This document shows positions 33,832 to 42,893 of a stretch of DNA of 64,000 nucleotides, one piece after another (the first letter of the stretch is position 1; every line of letters begins with the position of its first letter). Below the pieces are notes generated by a model that saw nothing but the letters and a program-made list of their open reading frames with translations, had not been told where the DNA came from and made no database searches. Made by a program: the position numbers and the translations under genes. Location: NCBI RefSeq assembly GCF_001927285.1, contig NZ_MSIG01000004.1:1-64000 (forward strand), read 5' to 3'. This DNA comes from Mongoliimonas terrestris. GTDB taxonomy: Bacteria > Pseudomonadota > Alphaproteobacteria > Rhizobiales > Pleomorphomonadaceae.

Positions 33832-34965
33832 ATGGACCGAAACGCCAAGAAGAAAGCCACGATCTACGACCTGTCGGTGCTCTCCGGCTCATCGCCCTCG
33901 ACGGTGAGCGCGGTCCTCAACGGCACCTGGCGCAAGCGCCGGATCGCCGAGGCCACCGCCGAGCTGATTCAGGAACTCGCCGAGAAGCACCAGTACACGG
34001 CCAACCTCCAGGCGCGGGGCCTGCGCCGGTCCCGGTCCGGCCTCGTCGGCCTTCTCCTTCCGGTGCACGACACCCGCTACTTCTCCTCCATGGCTCAGAC
34101 CTTCGAGGCCCATGTGCGCAGCCGCGGCCAGTGCCCGGTCGTGGTCAGCGCCTGCCGCGACCCGCAGGAGGAGCGCGCCGTGGTGGAGACGCTCCTGTCC
34201 TATTCCATCGAGGCGCTGATCGTCGCCGGCGCCACCGACCCGGACGGGGTGCACCAGGTGCTGGAGGCGGCGGGCGTGCGCCACGTCAACATCGACCTGC
34301 CCGGTACCAAGGCGGCGTCCGTCGTCAGCGACAACTACACCGGCGCCCGCCTTCTCACCGAGGCCGTCGTCCGCCGCGCCGGCAGCAGCCGGCCGCTCGA
34401 CGCCGGCGACCTCCACCTCTTCGGCGGCCGCGACGACCACGCCAGCCGGGAGCGCATCCGCGGCTTCCGCGACGCCCGGGTCGACCTCCTCGGCGCCGAC
34501 CCGGACGGCTGCATCACCGCCACCGGCTATTCGCCGGGCACCAGCCAGCGGGCGTTCGAGGCGGTGTTTGCCCGCGACGGGCGGCTGCCGCGGGCGCTCT
34601 TCGTCAACTCGTCCATCAACCTTGAAGGCCTCATCCGCTTCATGGCCCACCACCCGGACGACGCCTTCGCCGACCTCGTGGTCGGCTGCTACGACTACGA
34701 CCCGTTCGGCTCCTTCCTGCCCTTCCCGGTGATCATGATCCGCCAGGACGTGGAGGCCATGATCGCCCGCGCCTTCGAACTCCTGGAGGAGCCCCGGCCG
34801 GCGCCACGCATCCACCTGATCCGCCCGGATCTGGTGCCGCCGCGCACCGCCCTTCGCGGCCCGCTCGACGCCCTGAAGGACGAGGCTCCGGCGGAGCCCC
34901 AGGCCGCCCCACGCCCGCGCGCCGCCGCCCCGTCTCTGTCGGACGGGCGGACGGCGACAGTTTGA
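33832..34965 (+). CDS. LacI family transcriptional regulator
   Basis: 377 residues. The N-terminal helix-turn-helix ATIYDLSVLSGSSPSTVSAVL followed by a hinge is the LacI pattern, then a periplasmic-binding-like sensor domain (SGLVGLLLPVHDTRYFSSMAQ, LIVAGATDPDGV, VVGCYDYDPFGSFLPFPVIMIRQ). The C-terminal 45 residues are a Pro/Ala-rich tail not usual for the family. It is divergent from the sugar operon and likely its repressor. AGGAGG precedes the ATG at 33832; an in-frame ATG at 33811 is weaker. It precedes the TRAP system on the same strand by 64 bases, so some read-through is possible. Confidence 0.9.
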   Translation: MDRNAKKKATIYDLSVLSGSSPSTVSAVLNGTWRKRRIAEATAELIQELAEKHQYTANLQARGLRRSRSGLVGLLLPVHDTRYFSSMAQTFEAHVRSRGQCPVVVSACRDPQEERAVVETLLSYSIEALIVAGATDPDGVHQVLEAAGVRHVNIDLPGTKAASVVSDNYTGARLLTEAVVRRAGSSRPLDAGDLHLFGGRDDHASRERIRGFRDARVDLLGADPDGCITATGYSPGTSQRAFEAVFARDGRLPRALFVNSSINLEGLIRFMAHHPDDAFADLVVGCYDYDPFGSFLPFPVIMIRQDVEAMIARAFELLEEPRPAPRIHLIRPDLVPPRTALRGPLDALKDEAPAEPQAAPRPRAAAPSLSDGRTATV

Positions 34966-35029
34966 GGTTCCGTTTCAGGGCCGGGGCCTTATAGTCCGGG
35001 AGGGGGAAAACAAAAGGGAGGACAACCAC

Positions 35030-35977
35030 ATGATCCGTCGCCAAGGACTGAAGCTTGCCGCCATGGCCTGCGCCGCCGTCATGGCCACCACCGCATCGGC
35101 CGAGACCTTCATCGGCATCCTCACGGGCGGGCAGGCCGGGGTCTACTACCCGATGGGCGTCGCCCTGGAGAAGATCTTCGCCGAGGCGGTGCCGGAGGCG
35201 CGGCCCTCCGTGCAGGCCACCAAGGCGTCGGTGGAGAACCTCAACCTCCTGCAGGCGGGGCGCGGCGAGATCGCCTTCACGCTCGGCGATTCGCTCCAGG
35301 CCGCCTGGGCCGGCGACGCGGAGGCGGGCTTTCCGAACAAGCTGGAGAATCTCCGCACCGTCACGGCCATCTATCCCAACTATATCCAGATCGTCGCCTC
35401 GGCCGAATCCGGCATCAAGACGCTCGCCGACCTGAAGGGCAAGCGCCTCTCCGTCGGCGCGCCGAAGTCCGGCACCGAGCTCAACGCCCGCGCCATCCTG
35501 AAGGCCGCCGGCATCAGCTACGACGACCTCGGCAAGGTGGAATACCTGCCGTTCGCCGAGAGTGTCGACCTGATGAAGAACCGCCAGCTCGACGCCACCC
35601 TGCAGTCGGCCGGCCTCGGTGTCGCGTCGCTGCGCGACCTTGCCAACGCGGTCGCCATCACGGTGGTGGAAGTCCCCGCCGACGTGGTCGCCTCGCTCGG
35701 CGCGCCCTACCAGACCGCCACCATCCCGGCCGGCACCTATCAGGGCCAGGACGCGGACGTGCCCACCACGGCGGTGATCAACTACCTCGTCACCCGGGCC
35801 GACCTTGAGGACGACGTGGTCTACCAGATGACCAAGGGCATCTTCGACAACCTCGACGCCATGGTCGCCGCCCACAACGCCGCCAAGGCCATCAACCTCG
35901 ACAAGGCCGCCACCGAGGGCCCCGCGCCGCTGCATCCGGGCGCCGAGCGCTACTTCAAGGAACAGGGCCTCCTCTGA
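35030..35977 (+). CDS. TRAP transporter solute-binding protein, TAXI family
   Basis: 315 residues. A signal peptide (ending ATTASAE) precedes the TAXI-type binding domain: FIGILTGGQAGVYYPMGVALEKI, AFTLGDSLQAAWAG and the motif KGKRLSVGAPKSGTELNAR. It captures a carboxylate-type solute in the periplasm for the fused permease. The exact ligand is unknown for most TAXI proteins (glutamate is one example). GGGAGG lies just upstream. It is followed by two hairpins and then the permease gene. Confidence 0.94.
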   Translation: MIRRQGLKLAAMACAAVMATTASAETFIGILTGGQAGVYYPMGVALEKIFAEAVPEARPSVQATKASVENLNLLQAGRGEIAFTLGDSLQAAWAGDAEAGFPNKLENLRTVTAIYPNYIQIVASAESGIKTLADLKGKRLSVGAPKSGTELNARAILKAAGISYDDLGKVEYLPFAESVDLMKNRQLDATLQSAGLGVASLRDLANAVAITVVEVPADVVASLGAPYQTATIPAGTYQGQDADVPTTAVINYLVTRADLEDDVVYQMTKGIFDNLDAMVAAHNAAKAINLDKAATEGPAPLHPGAERYFKEQGLL

Positions 35978-35992
35978 TTCCACCGTCCGCGG

Positions 35993-36051
35993 CGGGGCGT
36001 TCGCCCCGTCCTCGCGTCCGGCGCCGCGCCCTTTGGACAAGGGAAGGGCGC
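35993..36051 (+). other. two hairpins between TAXI and TRAP permease genes
   Basis: CGGGGCG-TT-CGCCCCG at 35993-36008 and GCGCCCTT / AAGGGCGC at 36026-36033 and 36044-36051. They begin 15 bases after the binding-protein stop and end 34 bases before the permease ATG, and lack a T-run. Confidence 0.55.
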
Positions 36052-36085
36052 CGGTCGCGCGCGTCGTTGATGGAGGAAGAGACCG

Positions 36086-38227
36086 ATGGCGGATCAGCCG
36101 AACACGGCCCTTGAAGCCCAGAATGCCGCCGACCGGGACGCCCTGGAGGACGCCGAGCACATCCCCCACTGGGGCCTCGGCCCCGCCGGCCGCGTGCTCT
36201 TTGCCATCGCGGTCGCCTTCTCGGCCTTCCAGCTGTGGACCGCCGCCTATTCGCCGCTGCCGAGCCAGGTGATCCGCTCGTTCCACGTCGGCTTCCTGAT
36301 GCTGCTCTTCTTCGGCCTCCTGGGAAACGCCGCCACCGGTCCGCGCCGGGTCGTCTGGTGGTCGCTCGCCGTCCTCGGCTTTGCCATCGGCTTCTACCAC
36401 TTCGTCTACCACGACGCCCTGATCCTGCGCTCCGGCATGCCGCTCACCCAGGACCTCGTGGTCGGCGTCGTGGCGATCGCCCTCGTCTTCGTCGCCGGCC
36501 AGCGGATGATCGGCTGGGCGCTGCCGCTGATCTGCGGCGCCTTCCTCCTCTACGGCCTCTACGGCCACCTGCTGCCGAGCCCCTGGAACCACCGGCCCTA
36601 CGGCGCCGACCAGGTGATCGACATCCTCTTCCTCGGCACGGAGGGCATCTACGGCACCCCCATCTACGTGTCGTCGAGCTACATCTTCCTCTTCATCCTG
36701 TTCGGCTCCTTCCTGGAGCGGGCCGGCATGATCCAGCTCTTCACCGACGTCGCCATGGGCACCGTCGGCCACGCGCGCGGCGGTCCGGCCAAGGTGTCGG
36801 TGGTGTCGTCGGCCCTCATGGGCACCATCAACGGCTCCGGCGTCGCCAACGTGGTCACCACCGGCGCCTTCACCATCCCGCTGATGAAGCGTTTCGGCTT
36901 CAAGTCGGCCTTCGCCGGCGGCGTGGAGGCGACCGCCTCCATGGGCGGCCAGATCATGCCGCCGGTGATGGGCGCCGTCGCCTTCATCATGGCCGAGACC
37001 CTCGGCGTCCCCTATCTCACGATCGTCCAGGCGGCCATCGTGCCGGCCATCCTCTACTTCGTCACCGTGTTCTGGATGGTGCACCTGGAGGCCGGCCGCC
37101 TCGGCCTTGCCGGCCTGCCGCGCGACCAGCTGCCGAGCCCGCTCGGCGCGCTCCGCAAGCGCTGGTACCTGATCCTGCCGCTGATCGCCCTCGTCTGGCT
37201 GCTCTTTTCCGGCTACACGCCGCTCTTCGCCGGCACCGCGGGCCTTGCGCTCACGGTGCTCATCATCCTCGGCGTGCCGCTCACCGGGCCGATGGCGATG
37301 CCGCTCCGCGTGCTCTTCTGGCTGGCGCTCGGGCTTCTGGCCGCCTCCGCCTTCCGGGGCGGCGGGTCGGTGTTCGGCACCGGCATCCAGGGCATCACGG
37401 CGGTCTTCCTCCTCGTCGCCATCCTCGTCGCCGCCAACCTGGCCTTCCGCGGCGGCCGGGCCACCTTGCGCCTCTGCCTCGACAGCCTTGGGGAGGGCGC
37501 CCGCAACGCGCTGCCGGTCGGCATCGCCTGCGCCCTCGTCGGCATCATCATCGGCATCCTGGTGCTCACCGGCTCGGCCACCACCTTCGCCCGGCTGATC
37601 GTCTCGGTCGGCGAGAACTCGCTCTTCCTGTCGCTCGTGCTCACCATGCTGGCCTGCCTGATCCTCGGCATGGGCATCCCGACGATCCCGAACTACATCA
37701 TCACCTCGTCGATCGCCGGCCCGGCGCTTCTGGAACTCGGCGTGCCGCTGATCGTCAGCCACATGTTCGTCTTCTACTTCGGCATCATGGCGGACCTGAC
37801 GCCGCCGGTGGCGCTCGCCGCCTTCGCGGCGGCGCCCATCGCCAAGGAGAGCGGCATGAAGATCGGCATCCAGGCCGTCCGCGTCGCCATCGCGGGCTTC
37901 GTGGTGCCCTTCATGGCGGTCTACGCCCCCACCATCATGCTGCAGGACGGCGGCCCCCTCGCCACCGCCATCGGCTTCTGGCCTGCGGTGGTCTACACGG
38001 TCGCCAAGGCGGTGCTCGCCATCGGGCTCTGGGGCGCCGCCGCCATCGGCTGGATGGGCGCGCGCCTTGCCTGGTGGGAACGGCTGTTCGCCTTCGCCGC
38101 CGCCTCCATGCTGATCGCCGCCCTGCCGATCACCGACGAGATCGGCTTCGCCGCCTCGGGCGCCTTCCTGCTCTGGCGCTGGTGGCGCGGCCGGCGGCCG
38201 GCCGGCGGCGCCGAGGCGGTCGGGTGA
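36086..38227 (+). CDS. TRAP transporter fused permease (DctQ-DctM type)
   Basis: 713 residues with many transmembrane helices. The N-terminal four-helix DctQ-like part (from VLFAIAVAFSAFQLW) is joined to a large DctM-like part with SSYIFLFILFGSFLERAGMI, SSALMGTINGSGVANVVTTG and ATASMGGQIMPPVMGAVAF, all hallmarks of TAXI-type fused permeases. It carries out Na+- or H+-driven uptake of the solute delivered by the binding protein. GGAGGAA precedes the ATG. The stop overlaps the DUF1850 start. Confidence 0.95.
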   Translation: MADQPNTALEAQNAADRDALEDAEHIPHWGLGPAGRVLFAIAVAFSAFQLWTAAYSPLPSQVIRSFHVGFLMLLFFGLLGNAATGPRRVVWWSLAVLGFAIGFYHFVYHDALILRSGMPLTQDLVVGVVAIALVFVAGQRMIGWALPLICGAFLLYGLYGHLLPSPWNHRPYGADQVIDILFLGTEGIYGTPIYVSSSYIFLFILFGSFLERAGMIQLFTDVAMGTVGHARGGPAKVSVVSSALMGTINGSGVANVVTTGAFTIPLMKRFGFKSAFAGGVEATASMGGQIMPPVMGAVAFIMAETLGVPYLTIVQAAIVPAILYFVTVFWMVHLEAGRLGLAGLPRDQLPSPLGALRKRWYLILPLIALVWLLFSGYTPLFAGTAGLALTVLIILGVPLTGPMAMPLRVLFWLALGLLAASAFRGGGSVFGTGIQGITAVFLLVAILVAANLAFRGGRATLRLCLDSLGEGARNALPVGIACALVGIIIGILVLTGSATTFARLIVSVGENSLFLSLVLTMLACLILGMGIPTIPNYIITSSIAGPALLELGVPLIVSHMFVFYFGIMADLTPPVALAAFAAAPIAKESGMKIGIQAVRVAIAGFVVPFMAVYAPTIMLQDGGPLATAIGFWPAVVYTVAKAVLAIGLWGAAAIGWMGARLAWWERLFAFAAASMLIAALPITDEIGFAASGAFLLWRWWRGRRPAGGAEAVG

Positions 38228-38598
38228 GCGCTCTTTGCCTTGCCGGCGGCGGCGCTCTCGTCAAGATCGCCGCCACCGCCTTCACGCTCGGCTTCGTCCA
38301 CAGCATCGAGAAGATCCCGATCGTCGACGCCTTCGTCGTCGCGGCGGACGGCCTCACGCTGGTGGAGAGCCGCATCAAGGGCTCCGGGGCCGGCACCGAG
38401 CCCGCCCCCGACGCCCGCCTTCAAGACGGCTGGTACGTCTGGACGCCTGCGGACGGCCATCGCGACGCGCTCGTCCTCCGCCGCTCCGGCGTTTCCGGCA
38501 CCGGCGACTGGACCCTTTGCGCGAACGGCGCCTGCCGCCCGCTCGGCGCCCTCCTGCCGCAAGGCGCCGACCCGGTGACGCTCACCGCCTGCCCCTGA
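38224..38598 (+). CDS. DUF1850 domain-containing protein
   Basis: 124 residues beginning with a GTG that overlaps the permease stop (GTGA). DUF1850 features include FTLGFVHSIEKIPIVDAFVV and a late LHR-like region near LVLRRSGVSG. Proteins of this family are almost always encoded beside TAXI TRAP permeases and are thought to be accessory, but their role is unknown. The hydrophobic start suggests export or membrane association. The coupling strongly supports a role with the transporter. Confidence 0.88.
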   Translation: MSALCLAGGGALVKIAATAFTLGFVHSIEKIPIVDAFVVAADGLTLVESRIKGSGAGTEPAPDARLQDGWYVWTPADGHRDALVLRRSGVSGTGDWTLCANGACRPLGALLPQGADPVTLTACP

Positions 38599-38702
38599 GG
38601 CCCCGGCGCCGCCCCCCGCCGGGCGCGCCGGTTGCGGGAACGATCGAACGCCTCGCTCATTCAGACAGCAAGGTGGGGCAACCCGTTCTTCGAGGAGTTC
38701 CG

Positions 38703-38918
38703 ATGATGTCGACCACCCTGCGCCTGACCGCCGCCCTTCTCCTGGCGACCAGCCTTGCCGCCTGCGGCAACACGCAAGGCCAGCGGACCGCCACCGGCGC
38801 CCTCATCGGCGGCGCGGGCGGCGCGGTGGCCGGCAACGCGATCGGCGGCACCGGCGGCGCCATCGTCGGCGGCGTGGCCGGCGGCACCGCGGGCGCCGTC
38901 GTCGGCAACCAGATGTGA
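38703..38918 (+). CDS. glycine-zipper lipoprotein
   Basis: 71 residues. The N-terminal lipoprotein signal ends in the lipobox LAAC (residues 18-21). The mature part is a glycine-zipper repeat: GALIGGAGGAVAGNAIGG, then GAIVGGVAGGTAGAVVG, as in OsmB/Lpp-like 2TM zipper proteins. It probably inserts in or decorates the outer membrane; the role is unknown. GAGGAG lies upstream. A second ATG follows immediately (38706). It is too small for many annotations. Confidence 0.85.
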   Translation: MMSTTLRLTAALLLATSLAACGNTQGQRTATGALIGGAGGAVAGNAIGGTGGAIVGGVAGGTAGAVVGNQM

Positions 38919-38991
38919 GCCAACGCGTGGAAGCGCCGTCCGGATGGCTTCCGGGCGGCGCTCAATCCAGGTCCTGCCGGGATGATCGCCC

Positions 38992-40287
38992 TCACACCGA
39001 CAGGCGCAGGGTCAGGATGCGCTCGGCGATGGCCTTGTAGGCGGCCAGCAGTTCGGCGCCGTTCTTGGCGTCGAAGAAGAGCGGCTTGCCGTTCTCCGTG
39101 GAGGCGCAGTCCATCAGCGTCTTCTTGGCCGCCGCGTCCGTCAGCTCGAAGCCGACCGTGTAGACCGTGATGCCGGACGAGCGCATCGCCTGGCAGGTCT
39201 CCACCGCCGCCGCCTGGGACTTGATGTCGTCGCCGCTGCTGATGTCGCCGCCCCAGGTGTTGTAGAGCCCGTCGGTCATCAGGATGGCGATCTTCTTCAC
39301 GCTCGTGGCGCCATAGGGCTTCGGCTGCGCTGCGGCCGGCAGCACCGGGCTCCAGGTCGGCGACAGGAGGCCGTAGCTCCAGGCGGTGCCGAGATGGCCG
39401 GCCGTCACCGAGTCGACCGGCAGCTTGTTCAGCTGCGTCAGCAGCGTCGTCCGGTCGCCGGTCAACGGCAGCACCGCGCGGCCCGGGCAGTGGGAGCTTT
39501 TCTTGAACGGCACCGCCACCGGCGAGGCATCCGTCGCCATGGTGCCGGACACGCGTTCGAGCACGCACTTGGTGCTCTTGCCTGCGGAAACCGCCGTCGC
39601 GAGCGTTCCGGCGTTCACCGCGCCGGAGAAGGGCGCGAGGCCGATCCGCACCTCGTTCTTGGCGCCCGTCGTCGGCAGCAGCGTCTCCACCAGCGACTTG
39701 GCCGCCTTCTCCAGCACGTCGATCTTGCGGCCGGTGCCGTCGGAGGTCTTCTCGCCCATGGAGCCCGTCAGGTCGAGCATCATGGCGACCTCGATCTCGG
39801 TCCCGTCGATGGTCGACGTGGAGGTGATGCCGATCGGCAGTTCGTCGAACCCGGCTAGGCCCATGAAGCTGGTCGGCATGGCGCCGGTCGCCGCCACCGT
39901 CACCGTGCTGGTCTTGATGTCGGCCGTGGTGACGAAGCTCTCCACCTGGAAGCCGAAGGTGCCGTTGGCGGTGAAGTTCGCGTCATAGGCATGGCGGGCC
40001 GCCTTCTCGATCTTGGCGAGATCGGTCTCGCCGGCCGCCACCAGGCGGGCCGCCGCCAGCGAGGCCGCGTCCACCGCCCCGGTCATGGTGGAGCGCACCG
40101 AAAGCGCCTGGCCGTAGTCGATGCTGGCGCCGATGCTGAGGAAGACGCCCGCGCTCGCAATGGCGAAGAGGCTCGCCATGGAGCCGCGCCGGTCCGCCCG
40201 GAACGCCGCCGCCGTGGCGGAAACGCGGTCCGAGAGCCGTTCGGCCGACAGTCTGAGGGACGAGAGCTTGGAACAGGGGGTGCGCAT
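38992..40287 (-). CDS. TadG-like pilus-assembly protein with VWA domain
   Basis: 431 residues. The N-terminal TadG/TadE-like segment has a hydrophobic helix after a basic stretch (RADRRGSMASLFAIASAGVFLSIG), followed by YGQALSVRSTMTGAVDAASLAAAR. A von Willebrand factor A domain follows from about residue 165, with the metal site DLTGSMG and later ILMTDGLYNTWGG. The MIDAS motif has Thr where Ser is usual (DxTxS). TadG proteins aid Flp/Tad pilus biogenesis, but no other tad genes are in the window, so this copy is an orphan. Confidence 0.85.
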   Translation of the reverse strand: MRTPCSKLSSLRLSAERLSDRVSATAAAFRADRRGSMASLFAIASAGVFLSIGASIDYGQALSVRSTMTGAVDAASLAAARLVAAGETDLAKIEKAARHAYDANFTANGTFGFQVESFVTTADIKTSTVTVAATGAMPTSFMGLAGFDELPIGITSTSTIDGTEIEVAMMLDLTGSMGEKTSDGTGRKIDVLEKAAKSLVETLLPTTGAKNEVRIGLAPFSGAVNAGTLATAVSAGKSTKCVLERVSGTMATDASPVAVPFKKSSHCPGRAVLPLTGDRTTLLTQLNKLPVDSVTAGHLGTAWSYGLLSPTWSPVLPAAAQPKPYGATSVKKIAILMTDGLYNTWGGDISSGDDIKSQAAAVETCQAMRSSGITVYTVGFELTDAAAKKTLMDCASTENGKPLFFDAKNGAELLAAYKAIAERILTLRLSV

Positions 40288-40807
40288 CTGGGAGCCTCCG
40301 GCGAGGACGTCCGCCGGGCCTCCGGCGGGTTTGTCTGCCGGTCCCAGCGCATCCCGCGTGCCGAAGGCCCCCGAAGCGCCTCCCGGCCGCCGAACGCCAG
40401 ACCTAAGCCCTTGAAACGAAACGGCTCAATCCTTCGGAAACCTTACCGTCGCGCGGCCTCCCGCACCGTCCATTCATAGATTTTTTACGATGGGTTGACG
40501 GTCTCGCGACACCGACGGGGCCTCGTCACCCGCCGGTTTCCCGTCCGTCCCCTTTCGGGACGGGTCGCTTCTCCCGTTCCGGGTCAGCTGGGGCCACCCT
40601 CTGCCGGCAAGGATCCGCCCTGTCCTCCGGCACCCGAATAAGAAGGCGTTGCGGACGCACGCTGACGATCAGTGTTGGTGATTGGTGAATCCTGTCTTGC
40701 GGCGCCGCACATGAACTGTCAGTTTTAATCCGGATGTCACTCGCAAGGCACCGGACCGGCGACCGCCGCGCCCGGCCTTGTTCTGAAGCTCCTGTTCGGA
40801 GTGCCGC
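40288..40807. other. gap between TadG-like and peptide transporter genes
   Basis: 520 bases without a supported gene. It holds the divergent promoters of the TadG-like gene and the peptide transporter operon. No clear sigma70 promoter, RNA gene or repeat could be assigned. A direct repeat GTTGGTGATTGGTGA lies near 40675 and an AT-rich patch near 40478. Confidence 0.4.
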
Positions 40808-41827
40808 ATGGCGGACGGGCCGACTGTTCTCGATGTCAGAGACCTCAAGGTCGTGTTCGCGACCAGGGCCGGCGAGATCCACGCCGTCAACCGCGTCAGC
40901 TTCGACCTGAAGGCCGGCGAACTCCTCGGGGTCGTGGGCGAGAGCGGGTCCGGCAAGTCCGTGACCATGATGGCGCTCCTCGGCCTCTTGCCGTCGCCGC
41001 CGGCGGAGATCCGCTCCGGCCAGGTGCTGTTCGAGGGCGAGGATCTGGTCACCTGCGGGGCCCGCCGGCTGAAGGCCATCCGCGGCCATCGGATCGGCTT
41101 CGTCTTCCAGGATCCGATGACCTCGCTCAACCCGGTGTTCACGGTCGGCTTCCAGATCATGGAGCCGCTTCGCCGGCACCTCGGTCTCGACAAGGCGCGC
41201 GCGCGCCGCCGCGCCGCCGAACTCCTCGACCTCGTCGGCATCCCGGACGCGTCCCGCCGCCTCGGCGACTACCCGCACCAGTTCTCCGGCGGCATGCGCC
41301 AGCGGGTGATGATCGCCATCGCGCTCGCCTGCGAGCCGCGGCTCCTCATCGCCGACGAGCCCACCACCGCCCTCGACGTCACCATCCAGGCGCAGATCCT
41401 GGAACTCGTCCGGGATCTTCGCCGCTCCCTCGGCATGGCCATCGTGTGGATCACCCACGACCTCGGGGTGATCGCCGGCATCGCCGACCGGGTGATGGTC
41501 ATGTACGCCGGCCAGGTGGTGGAGATGGCGCCCGTGCGCGACCTCTTCGCCGACCCGCGCCATCCCTACACCCGCGCGCTGCTCGCCACCGTGCCGTCCG
41601 TGCGCGGTCCGCGGGCCGACAAGCTGCAGGCGATCGACGGCCAGCCGCCGCTCCTCCTCGCCCATCCGGCCGCCTGCTCGTTCGCCCCCCGCTGCGCCCA
41701 TGCGGCGGGCTCCTGCGCGGTCGCCAACCCGCCGCGCCGTCCGGTGATGCCCGCCCACGAGGTCGCCTGCGTGTTCGACATGGCCCGTGCCCGCCCGGCC
41801 CCGGTTCTGGACGTCGCCCATGGCTGA
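40808..41827 (+). CDS. peptide ABC transporter ATP-binding protein DppD-like
   Basis: 339 residues. Walker [10 protein letters not shown], Walker [15 protein letters not shown] and signature [12 protein letters not shown] are all present, with the C-terminal oligopeptide-specific extension rich in Cys ([14 protein letters not shown]), which in this family carries a 4Fe-4S cluster motif. It supplies one half of the ATPase pair of the Dpp/Opp-type importer. GGAG precedes the ATG. The stop overlaps the next ATPase gene by eight bases. Confidence 0.93.
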   Translation: MADGPTVLDVRDLKVVFATRAGEIHAVNRVSFDLKAGELLGVVGESGSGKSVTMMALLGLLPSPPAEIRSGQVLFEGEDLVTCGARRLKAIRGHRIGFVFQDPMTSLNPVFTVGFQIMEPLRRHLGLDKARARRRAAELLDLVGIPDASRRLGDYPHQFSGGMRQRVMIAIALACEPRLLIADEPTTALDVTIQAQILELVRDLRRSLGMAIVWITHDLGVIAGIADRVMVMYAGQVVEMAPVRDLFADPRHPYTRALLATVPSVRGPRADKLQAIDGQPPLLLAHPAACSFAPRCAHAAGSCAVANPPRRPVMPAHEVACVFDMARARPAPVLDVAHG

Positions 41828-42851
41828 GCCGAGCGCCGCCCCGGCCGCCGCGCCGCTCGTCTCCGTCCGCGACCTCAAGGTCCACTTCCCGATCCTCTCC
41901 GGCGTGTTCCGCCGCCGCACCGGGGCCGTCCGCGCCGTCGACGGCGTCAGCTTCGACATCGCGGCCGGCGAGACCCTCGGCCTCGTCGGCGAATCCGGCT
42001 GCGGCAAGTCCACCACCGGCCGCGCCATGCTGCGGCTCGTGGAGCCGACCGCCGGCACCGTGCGCATCGGCGACGACGACATCACCACCGCGCCGCCGGG
42101 ACATCTGCGCCGCTTGCGGCCGGCCATGCAGATGGTCTTCCAGGATCCGCAGGCGAGCCTCAACCCGCGCATGACCGTCATGGACATCATCGCCGAGCCG
42201 CTCGACGAGCACACCCGCCTCTCCCGCGCGGAAAAGCGCGACAAGGTGCTCGACCTGATGGACGCGGTCGGGCTCTCGGCGGATTTCGCCGGCCGCTATC
42301 CGCATGCCTTCTCCGGCGGCCAGCGCCAGCGCATCGGCATCGCCCGGGCGCTCGCCCTCAACCCGCGCTTCATCGTCTGCGACGAGCCGATCGCCGCCCT
42401 CGACGTCTCCATCCAGGCGCAGGTGGTCAACCTCCTGGAGGACCTGCAGGCCCGCTTCGGCCTCACCTACCTCTTCATCAGCCACGATCTCTCCATGGTC
42501 CGGCACATCGCCGACCGGGTGGCCGTCATGTATCTCGGCCACATCGTGGAGATCGCCCCGCGCGACGACCTCTTCGCCGCGCCGCTCCATCCCTACACGG
42601 AGGCGCTGCTCTCCGCCGTGCCGGAGCACGACCCGGCCGCCGAGGCGACCCGCCAGCGCATCATCCTCACCGGCGACGTGCCGTCGCCCGCCCGGCCGCC
42701 GGCCGGCTGCGCCTTCTCCACCCGCTGCCCGAAGGTCCAGCCCGTCTGCCGCACCACCGCGCCCGCCACGGTCGTGACGGCGCCCGGCCGCGCCGTCGCC
42801 TGCCATCTCGTCGCCGGTCCGGCCGCCGCCGGGTCCGTCGGCGCGAGCTGA
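41820..42851 (+). CDS. peptide ABC transporter ATP-binding protein DppF-like
   Basis: 343 residues, partner of the preceding ATPase. Walker [10 protein letters not shown], signature [15 protein letters not shown], Walker [15 protein letters not shown] and the C-terminal Cys extension ([14 protein letters not shown]) are typical of OppF/DppF. The start at 41820 (MAEPSAAP) is inside the end of the upstream gene; an in-frame earlier ATG would add 11 non-conserved residues. The binding-protein gene follows after 42 bases. Confidence 0.93.
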   Translation: MAEPSAAPAAAPLVSVRDLKVHFPILSGVFRRRTGAVRAVDGVSFDIAAGETLGLVGESGCGKSTTGRAMLRLVEPTAGTVRIGDDDITTAPPGHLRRLRPAMQMVFQDPQASLNPRMTVMDIIAEPLDEHTRLSRAEKRDKVLDLMDAVGLSADFAGRYPHAFSGGQRQRIGIARALALNPRFIVCDEPIAALDVSIQAQVVNLLEDLQARFGLTYLFISHDLSMVRHIADRVAVMYLGHIVEIAPRDDLFAAPLHPYTEALLSAVPEHDPAAEATRQRIILTGDVPSPARPPAGCAFSTRCPKVQPVCRTTAPATVVTAPGRAVACHLVAGPAAAGSVGAS

Positions 42852-42893
42852 AACCATCCACAACAATCACCGGACCACACCAGGGGGACTTCC

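Noticed and set aside
34733..37762. Very long open frame of about 1,000 codons on the minus strand across the TAXI/TRAP genes
   Set aside because: It is antisense to well-conserved transporter genes and has the His/Asp/Gly/Arg composition typical of GC-rich shadow frames.
40288..40807. Possible small RNA or tRNA in the long gap before the peptide transporter
   Set aside because: No cloverleaf, strong promoter or terminator could be drawn; nothing supports an RNA gene.
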